From contig CAJLWO010000037.1 in the NCBI GenBank assembly GCA_905210435.1, forward strand, positions 1-27,723: a DNA stretch of 27,723 nucleotides, read 5' to 3'. The position numbers and the translations under genes are program-made. Below are positions 23,039 through 27,723 of the stretch, in pieces. Origin of the DNA: an uncultured Bacteroidales bacterium (GTDB taxonomy: Bacteria; Bacteroidota; Bacteroidia; Bacteroidales; Muribaculaceae). The notes below the pieces were generated by a model. That model saw only the letters and a program-made list of their open reading frames with translations. It had not been told where the DNA came from and made no database searches. Each line of letters begins with the position of its first letter. Positions within the stretch are counted from its first letter, which is position 1.

Positions 23039-24286
23039 ATGACAGCAAGATTGCTCGACAATCAATCGGACTATACCGTCATGACCCTCGCGTCGGGACT
23101 CCGATTCGTGCACGTGCGCCGCGACACAGTGGCCGAGATATTCGGCGCGGCCACACGTGTCGGTTCGCGCGACGAATTGCCCGGCCAATACGGCATGGCT
23201 CATTTCGTGGAACATACCATATTCAAGGGTACCGGTTCGCGGCGCGCCAACTCCATAATCAACTGCATGGAGACTGTCGGAGGCGAACTGAATGCCTACA
23301 CCACGAAGGAGGAAACCTATGTCTACTCCATCTTTCCGCGGGGCAATGCCTCGAGAGCCACTTCGCTTATAGCCGACCTTGTGACCGATTCCGTATTCCC
23401 TGACAGCGAGCTTGACAAGGAACGCGAGGTAGTGGCCGAAGAGATTGACTCTTATCTCGACTCGCCGTCGGAGGCGGTGTTCGATGATTTCGACGACCTG
23501 CTGTTTGCCGGCACGCCGTTGGGTCACAACATATTGGGCGACACGCAGTCGCTCGCTACATTCCATTCGCGTGAATGCCGCGCGTTTCTCGACAAATTTT
23601 ACCGTGCGCCCAACATGACAGTGTTTTATATCGGCGGTGAAAGCGCTGTAAAAATGGCCCGTCTCATCGAGAAACAGTTTGCCGGGCTGCGCGACGGCGC
23701 CATCATGCGCGAAAACGGTACGCCTGCGGTGGCGCCCCGGTTTGTGGAGACGCGTGGCGACGGCTCCAACCATCAGGGGCACACCGTGATGGGCGCACGC
23801 ATCCCGTCGCTGTATTCGCCCGAGCGCCATGCGTTCGCATTACTCAACAACATATTGGGCGGTCCGGGCATGAACTCGCGCCTCAACGTGTCGCTGCGCG
23901 AGCGTCGCGGACTGGTGTACAGCGTGGAGTCATCGCTTGCCATGTACAGCGACTGCGGTGTCATGGCGATATATTTCGGCTGCAATCCCGAGGACACCGC
24001 AAAATGCCGCCGCCTCGTCGAGACCGAACTGCGCCGCGCTGCCGACAGCGCCATATCGGAAAGCGTGCTGCGCCGCACCAAACGCCAGTACATAGGGCAG
24101 CTTACAGTATCGACAGCCTCCGCAGAGCAGACAATACTCTCGGCCGCCCGCTCCCTGCTGTTCCGCGACGAAGTCATCACCCCGCGCGACATAGCCGCCC
24201 GCATCGACGCCCTCACCCCCGCCGACATCCACGCTGCCGCCCAAACCCTCCGCCCCGACTCCTTCTCCTCCCTGACCTTGGGATAG
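23039..24286 (+). CDS. M16-family zinc peptidase
   Basis: This 415-residue peptidase has the inverted zinc motif HFVEH (55-59), with Glu58 as catalytic base and the distal zinc Glu in EEID (134-135). The second half (about 205-405) is the non-catalytic M16 domain with RRGLVYSVESSLAMYSDCG. One M16 pair of about 410-430 residues is the usual size for the PqqL/mitochondrial-processing-peptidase-like bacterial forms. No signal peptide is seen, so a cytoplasmic role in peptide turnover is likely. ATG at 23039 is preferred; an alternative ATG at 22997 adds 14 residues and overlaps ispG by 22 bases. The gene may be the last of the rpoN-to-M16 run and is followed by repeat array C. Confidence 0.88.
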   Translation: MTARLLDNQSDYTVMTLASGLRFVHVRRDTVAEIFGAATRVGSRDELPGQYGMAHFVEHTIFKGTGSRRANSIINCMETVGGELNAYTTKEETYVYSIFPRGNASRATSLIADLVTDSVFPDSELDKEREVVAEEIDSYLDSPSEAVFDDFDDLLFAGTPLGHNILGDTQSLATFHSRECRAFLDKFYRAPNMTVFYIGGESAVKMARLIEKQFAGLRDGAIMRENGTPAVAPRFVETRGDGSNHQGHTVMGARIPSLYSPERHAFALLNNILGGPGMNSRLNVSLRERRGLVYSVESSLAMYSDCGVMAIYFGCNPEDTAKCRRLVETELRRAADSAISESVLRRTKRQYIGQLTVSTASAEQTILSAARSLLFRDEVITPRDIAARIDALTPADIHAAAQTLRPDSFSSLTLG

Positions 24287-24304
24287 ATTGGATTTTCCTT
24301 AAAG

Positions 24305-24349
24305 TCGGACAGGTCAGACAGGTCGGACGGGTCGGACGGGTCTGACTTC
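24305..24349. repeat. 9-bp TCNGACNNN array, copy C
   Basis: There are five units: TCGGACAGG, TCAGACAGG, TCGGACGGG, TCGGACGGG and TCTGACTTC. The outer units can pair (AAGTCGGAC with GTCTGACTT, one G-U). It begins 18 bases after the M16 peptidase stop. Confidence 0.85.
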
Positions 24350-24420
24350 AGGTGGAGAGAAAAAATACCGCATTTTTCAGAATTTCTATAATGGATTTTT
24401 TCAAGGAAGATTTTTTATAG

Positions 24421-24428
24421 TATATTTG
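24421..24428 (+). promoter_or_regulatory. Candidate -7 element for the four-helix-bundle gene
   Basis: TATATTTG is an exact TAnnTTTG match, 32 bases before the ATG at 24461. The -33 region is T-rich (around 24396-24400) but lacks a full TTTG. Confidence 0.5.
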
Positions 24429-24460
24429 TGATTGATTAATCATTTAAAATATAGCATTAT

Positions 24461-25033
24461 ATGGAGGGGTCATCACAAAAAGAGCTGAGTTTCTTGCCAA
24501 GCCGTGGAGGCTACAAAAGCTTGAGAGTATATCGGGTGGCCGAAATTATATATGACGTTACTTTTGCTTTTACTACAAGATTTTTAAATCACGGAGACCG
24601 TACGGTTGATCAGATGATACAGGCCGCCAGATCAGGAAAACAGAATATAGCGGAAGGGAGCAAAGCCTCGTCAACATCAACCGAAACGGAAATAAAACTT
24701 ACCAATGTCGCCAAAGCAAGTCTGGAAGAACTGCTGATAGATTATGAGGATTATTTGCGCGTACGAAATCTGGAACAATGGAATGCGGGACATCCTCGTT
24801 ATCAGAAAATGAGGGAATATTGCAAAAGCGACAGTATCATGAACAACTACCGCATGTTACTGCCAAAACTCAACGACGAGGAGATGGGAAATTTAGCCGT
24901 TACCCTTATCAATCAGGCTACATACATGCTCCGGCGCCTCATAGACAAACAGCAGGAAATGTTTCTGAAACACGGCGGCATAAGGGAGCAGATGATGCAA
25001 GCCCGGCTTGCCTATCGCAATAACAGGAAATAA
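24461..25033 (+). CDS. Four-helix-bundle protein (23S rRNA IVS-type family)
   Basis: This 190-residue, all-helical protein contains MIQAARSGKQNIAEGS (52-67), the signature of the four-helix-bundle family first found in 23S rRNA intervening sequences. The C-terminal region (about 140-185, LAVTLINQATYMLRRLIDKQQEMFLKHGG) fits the four-helix-bundle suffix type. Related folds include the Avd protein of diversity-generating retroelements, but no reverse transcriptase or variable repeat is visible here. The molecular role of this family is not established; nucleic-acid binding is suspected. The gene is less GC-rich than the upstream core, stands alone with its own promoter-like element, and is followed within 8 bases by array D, whose 16-bp hairpin may end the transcript. 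Confidence 0.82.
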   Translation: MEGSSQKELSFLPSRGGYKSLRVYRVAEIIYDVTFAFTTRFLNHGDRTVDQMIQAARSGKQNIAEGSKASSTSTETEIKLTNVAKASLEELLIDYEDYLRVRNLEQWNAGHPRYQKMREYCKSDSIMNNYRMLLPKLNDEEMGNLAVTLINQATYMLRRLIDKQQEMFLKHGGIREQMMQARLAYRNNRK

Positions 25034-25040
25034 TGACGCG

Positions 25041-25112
25041 TCCGACAGGTCGGACATGTCGGACAAGTCAGAGAAGTCGGACGGGTCGGACAGGTCCGAC
25101 CCGTCCGACTGA
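25041..25112. repeat. 9-bp TCNGACNNN array, copy D, with 16-bp hairpin
   Basis: Eight units run from TCCGACAGG to TCCGACTGA. Within it, 25075-25090 pairs perfectly with 25095-25110 (16 bp, loop CAGG). The array starts 8 bases after the four-helix-bundle stop. It lacks a T-run but is a plausible transcript end. Confidence 0.87.
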
Positions 25113-25280
25113 CTGTATTATGGGAAGCCGCTGAAAAACAATTTTATGTTTTTGTGTTTTTACAATCTTGGTATAAATTTTTGGGCAAAAATTTGGTAAG
25201 GTAGCCAATTAGTTATAAATTTACCGTCGCAGACCGTCCGCAGAGTCCGGTTGGGACAGCGGGAGGGTCGGCAGACATTT

Positions 25281-25311
25281 TTTGAAAGCGTTTATCAGCG
25301 TTTATTCTTTG
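25281..25311 (+). promoter_or_regulatory. Near-consensus promoter before the structured leader
   Basis: TTTG at 25281-25284 and TATTCTTTG at 25303-25311 are 18 bases apart. The second element has three rather than two bases between TA and TTTG, so the match is imperfect. A start near 25318 would put the folded region in a 5' leader of about 258 bases. Confidence 0.25.
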
Positions 25312-25369
25312 ACGGTTAAGAATCTCGCAAATTCAAATATCTATGTCAAGGATTGAGCAACGGTAGATG

Positions 25370-25555
25370 CCTGTGGTTATGTAATCTCATGTGCAAGGCT
25401 TTGTGAATAAAGGTTGCACATATTTTACATATATAAGCGTAGGCTCTGCACGTTGCCATTCTGCATAGATGGGCAATGCGAGAGCCTTTAACCACAGGAC
25501 GGCAACGATAAGATTCCTGCGCTTTTTGTTTATCTCAATGCCAATGCAGGGAATC
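25370..25555 (+). ncRNA. Candidate structured RNA or 5' leader
   Basis: A closing stem CCTGTGGTTA/TAACCACAGG (25370-25379 with 25489-25498) encloses two arms. Arm one stacks TGTAA/TTACA (25380-25384 with 25425-25429) on GTGCAA/TTGCAC (25391-25396 with 25414-25419) and CTTT/AAAG. Arm two is AGGCTCTGCA with TGC(G)AGAGCCT (25441-25450 with 25477-25487), topped by TTGCC/GGCAA (25453-25457 with 25472-25476). A last hairpin GATTCCTGC/GCAGGGAATC (25512-25520 with 25546-25555, one bulge) has a T-run in its loop. I match it to no known RNA family. It may be a cis-regulatory leader of the next gene, an independent RNA or a repeat element. The plus strand is assumed. Confidence 0.5.
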
Positions 25556-25575
25556 CGGCGGCACATAAACCAATC

Positions 25576-26355
25576 ATGCGAAACAAGGCATTAATTTATT
25601 TGCTATTGTCAGTATTTCTTGCAATACCGACAATGCTATCGGCTCAGGAGTCTCAACCGACAAATCCCGAAGCCAAACGGGCATGGGGAATAGCGCAAAT
25701 GTACATTGAGGAAAACTCACCGGCGCTCGCTATCAGCGAGTTGAAGAAAGTCATTTATAATGAATCCTTTGCTCCCGCATACCTTAAATTAGTCGAGCTT
25801 TGCTATCAGACCGGCAACGAAAACGACAGAAGCGAGGCAGAAGACTACACCCGAGAGTTCATATCATTATGGCCTACACGGGCAGATGAAATCAAAGACA
25901 TAGTAGCCTTATGCGAAGCAAAAGGAAAACTCCAACGAAAAAAATTCCGAGAATCACTTATAGGTGACTGGCATCGGGCTAATATACCTATGGGGGAAGA
26001 TTACATTTGTTTTAAAGTCCGTCGCAATGGAGAAGGAGATGTCGATGTTTCCATTCCTAAAGGAATGTGGGATTGGGATTTCATAAATGATTGGCAAGAA
26101 GGATTACTCCTCAAGAATTTTGACGATAATGGTGTTGTTCTGTATGAAACAGGATATGGTAAGACTTACGAAGGTTATCGTGTAAAAAATGCCACAGAAT
26201 CAGGCACATATTGGGTATATGTATATCTTGTAATTCCTTTTAATCAACCCGAACTTTCAGAAGGTAAAATAAAAGTCAAAGGTGAGGTTAAAATCAGCGG
26301 TCCCAACAATCACTATCATACGTATGAAATTGACACTTCACTTGTCAAAAACTAA
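25576..26355 (+). CDS. Secreted TPR-like protein of unknown function
   Basis: I do not recognise this 259-residue protein as a named family. It has a signal peptide (about 1-23, ending MLSAQ) with no lipobox, so it is probably periplasmic or exported. Residues 32-120 form tetratricopeptide-like helix pairs (AKRAWGIAQMYIEENSPALA, SELKKVIYNESFAPAYLKLV, EAEDYTREFISLWP). The rest is beta-rich and aromatic (GDWHRANIPMGEDYICFKV, GYGKTYEGYRV, TYWVYVYLVIPFNQP), perhaps a small sandwich domain. The gene is A+T-rich compared with the core. It lies 11 bases before the Sel1-repeat gene, so both are probably co-expressed, after the long structured leader. Confidence 0.72.
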   Translation: MRNKALIYLLLSVFLAIPTMLSAQESQPTNPEAKRAWGIAQMYIEENSPALAISELKKVIYNESFAPAYLKLVELCYQTGNENDRSEAEDYTREFISLWPTRADEIKDIVALCEAKGKLQRKKFRESLIGDWHRANIPMGEDYICFKVRRNGEGDVDVSIPKGMWDWDFINDWQEGLLLKNFDDNGVVLYETGYGKTYEGYRVKNATESGTYWVYVYLVIPFNQPELSEGKIKVKGEVKISGPNNHYHTYEIDTSLVKN

Positions 26356-26366
26356 AAATTTATACC

Positions 26367-27632
26367 ATGAAAAAAATAATATTCATATCAGCAGTCATTA
26401 TAATACTCACTTCCCCGGCACTATACGCCCAAGAATGGGAACTTAAATGGCCGACATACAGTAAAGAGCTGAAACAAAAAGCCAAAACAGACGATAATGC
26501 ATACGTTGATTTAGCTATCTGCTATGGTTATGGACTTGGAGTAAAAGCCGACAAAAAGAAATGCAGGAAAATGTTTGAAGAAACATTCGGATTTACATTA
26601 TACTATGAGCGGGAAGCCGGGGAAAGATACCCATACGCGTCCTTGTGGTATGGTATTTTTATGTGGGACAATAGTATCCATTCTGAATATTTAGGGTGGA
26701 AAGCGTACGGATATGACCAAAACACAATAATAGACCATCTTAAAAGCATATCAATAGACTATATTTGGTTTGCAGCTAAAACGGGGCTTGAAGATGCGGA
26801 AATAATGTATGCCAGAGCTAACAGAGGCAACACACGCAGATGCAATTGTGTTGCAATAAGGAAGTGGAACCCGGATATGGTTCCCTTATCCATGACAAAC
26901 TTCGGTTACTACGAAAAGGCAAAGGAATGGTATGATAAAGCCTGTCAGCACGGTAATCCGATAATAATGCTTGAATATGCAAAATATCTGAACAGTATGG
27001 CAGCATATGGTTATCAAAATGATGAAGCCGAACTTGCCTACTATTGGTATAAGACAGCAGCTGAATATGGCAACGCTGAAGCCCAGCGGCTCTATGCCTG
27101 GTATTTTGAAAATGGAATTTTCGAATCTGAAAGTCTTGCCGAGGCAGCCAAATGGTATGTTAAAGCAGCCGACCAAGGAGACGCGGAAGCCGCAGGACTT
27201 GCCGGACGTGCCATGTTGCTGGATTCATCTATGCAAGATAAGACAATTGCATTGGATTACCTTAACAAAGGAACAGAACAAAGAAATGGATTGGCAGCCT
27301 ATCATCTTGGTTCATGTTATGAGTCGGGAGAATATTTAGAGCGGGACTACAATAGAGCCTTAGAATGCTTTACAATTTCCGCAGCTGCAGATAATGTCGA
27401 CGGATTGTATGCTCTCGGAAACTTCTACGAAAATGGCTATGGCTGTGAAATAGATATGAAAAAGGCAGCCGAAGCATACGAAAAATGCGCGAATTTAAAC
27501 AGCAGCAATATACATGTAGGGCAAGCGGCATTGAAAGTAGCAGATATGTATGAGCGGGGAACAGGAGTCTTTATGAATAAGAAAAAAGCACAAGATTACC
27601 GTGAAATCGCAGCACAATATAAAATTTATTAA
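26367..27632 (+). CDS. Secreted Sel1-like repeat protein
   Basis: This 421-residue protein has a signal peptide (1-21, ending ALYAQ). About seven Sel1-type helical repeats follow from residue 45 to the end, for example YYWYKTAAEYGNAEAQRLYA, AAKWYVKAADQGDAEAAGLA, ALECFTISAAADNVDGLYAL and KVADMYERGTGVFMNKKKAQ. Sel1 repeats form solenoid scaffolds that bind other proteins, often in envelope or signalling complexes. No catalytic domain is seen. It is probably periplasmic and forms a pair with the TPR-like protein just upstream, 11 bases away. The A+T-rich composition is shared with that gene. The biological role cannot be told from the sequence. Confidence 0.85.
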   Translation: MKKIIFISAVIIILTSPALYAQEWELKWPTYSKELKQKAKTDDNAYVDLAICYGYGLGVKADKKKCRKMFEETFGFTLYYEREAGERYPYASLWYGIFMWDNSIHSEYLGWKAYGYDQNTIIDHLKSISIDYIWFAAKTGLEDAEIMYARANRGNTRRCNCVAIRKWNPDMVPLSMTNFGYYEKAKEWYDKACQHGNPIIMLEYAKYLNSMAAYGYQNDEAELAYYWYKTAAEYGNAEAQRLYAWYFENGIFESESLAEAAKWYVKAADQGDAEAAGLAGRAMLLDSSMQDKTIALDYLNKGTEQRNGLAAYHLGSCYESGEYLERDYNRALECFTISAAADNVDGLYALGNFYENGYGCEIDMKKAAEAYEKCANLNSSNIHVGQAALKVADMYERGTGVFMNKKKAQDYREIAAQYKIY

Positions 27633-27650
27633 TCCATTAATTTTGCAATC

Positions 27651-27698
27651 ATGAAAAAGAAATTCACAAAAGCCTCAAATCCGCAACTACGCGCCTAA
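27651..27698 (+). CDS. Very short open frame after the Sel1 gene
   Basis: An ATG 18 bases after the Sel1 gene opens a 15-codon frame (MKKKFTKASNPQLRA) ending in TAA. The frame has the look of the start of a gene (Lys-rich beginning, usual spacing), so it may be a leader peptide, a broken gene or chance. A second ATG at 27700 opens a frame that runs off the window (MIQKRKES). Neither can be judged here. Confidence 0.2.
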   Translation: MKKKFTKASNPQLRA

Positions 27699-27723
27699 TA
27701 TGATACAGAAGCGAAAAGAATCT

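Larger units (their letters stand above)
25034..25575. other. Long intergenic region with repeat array and structured RNA candidate
   Basis: This 542-base stretch has no supported gene. It holds array D (25041-25112), an A+T-rich part (25130-25230), a near-consensus promoter (25281-25311) and a series of nested hairpins (25370-25555) that reaches to 21 bases before the next ATG. The part from 25230 to 25280 shows nothing recognisable. Confidence 0.6.

Noticed and set aside
24461..25033. Four-helix-bundle gene as part of a diversity-generating retroelement
   Set aside because: No reverse transcriptase, template repeat or variable repeat is present; the protein fits the general IVS/four-helix-bundle family better.
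10252..25112. The 9-bp arrays as CRISPR arrays
   Set aside because: Units are 9 bases with no separate spacers of 30-40 bases and no cas genes are seen.
25370..25555. The folded region as a tRNA, tmRNA or SRP RNA
   Set aside because: No CCA-type acceptor stem, tag reading frame or SRP tetraloop motif can be found; the stems match none of these.

Overview
The window looks like a chromosomal segment of a Bacteroidales gut commensal, most likely a Muribaculaceae-type genome. The reasons are a GC-rich coding core, promoters of the Bacteroidetes TTTG / TAnnTTTG type, little use of Shine-Dalgarno sequences, a sodium-pumping methylmalonyl-CoA decarboxylase operon with a lamin-tail OadG subunit, a glycine-lipid acyltransferase pair, a Wzi-type capsule protein and a long-form IspG. 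The family-level placement is an inference.

Layout. Positions 1-430 hold the 5' end of an insertion-sequence transposase on the minus strand, cut by the window edge. Positions 693-5344 are a plus-strand operon, mce-mmdA-(LTD/OadG)-mmdC-mmdB, which epimerises and decarboxylates methylmalonyl-CoA to propionyl-CoA while pumping sodium; a strong terminator closes it. A 17-unit array of 9-bp repeats precedes a Pif1/RecD-like helicase (5594-7831). The helicase converges on the minus-strand block across a very long hairpin (7885-7966).

The minus-strand block (16527 down to 7967) is a cell-surface region: glsA and glsB (glycine lipids), a Wzi-like outer-membrane protein, a small lipoprotein, then legB, an ATP-grasp enzyme and a neuB/legI-type nonulosonic acid synthase, and finally a 7-TM protein of unknown role. 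A divergent promoter region (16528-16651) also drives a plus-strand pair: a degenerate SDR protein and a GNGPSL-motif protein that could be a glycosyltransferase. The rest of the plus strand is a housekeeping run: rpoN, a PAP2-family membrane protein, purE, ispG and an M16 zinc peptidase.

The right end (about 24.4-27.7 kb) is richer in A+T. It holds a four-helix-bundle protein, a 540-bp intergenic stretch with a well-folded candidate RNA (25370-25555), and two secreted proteins, one TPR-like and one Sel1-repeat.

Non-coding structure is the most unusual aspect. Four intergenic arrays of a 9-bp unit, TCNGACNNN, lie at gene boundaries (10252, 18419, 24305, 25041). Each can fold into hairpins, and one is stop-free and in frame between a TAATG stop/start overlap and neuB. 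A different 9-bp array lies upstream of the helicase, a 7-bp array abuts neuB, and two related REP-like inverted repeats sharing GTAGGGACGC-type arms lie at 12451 and 21260.
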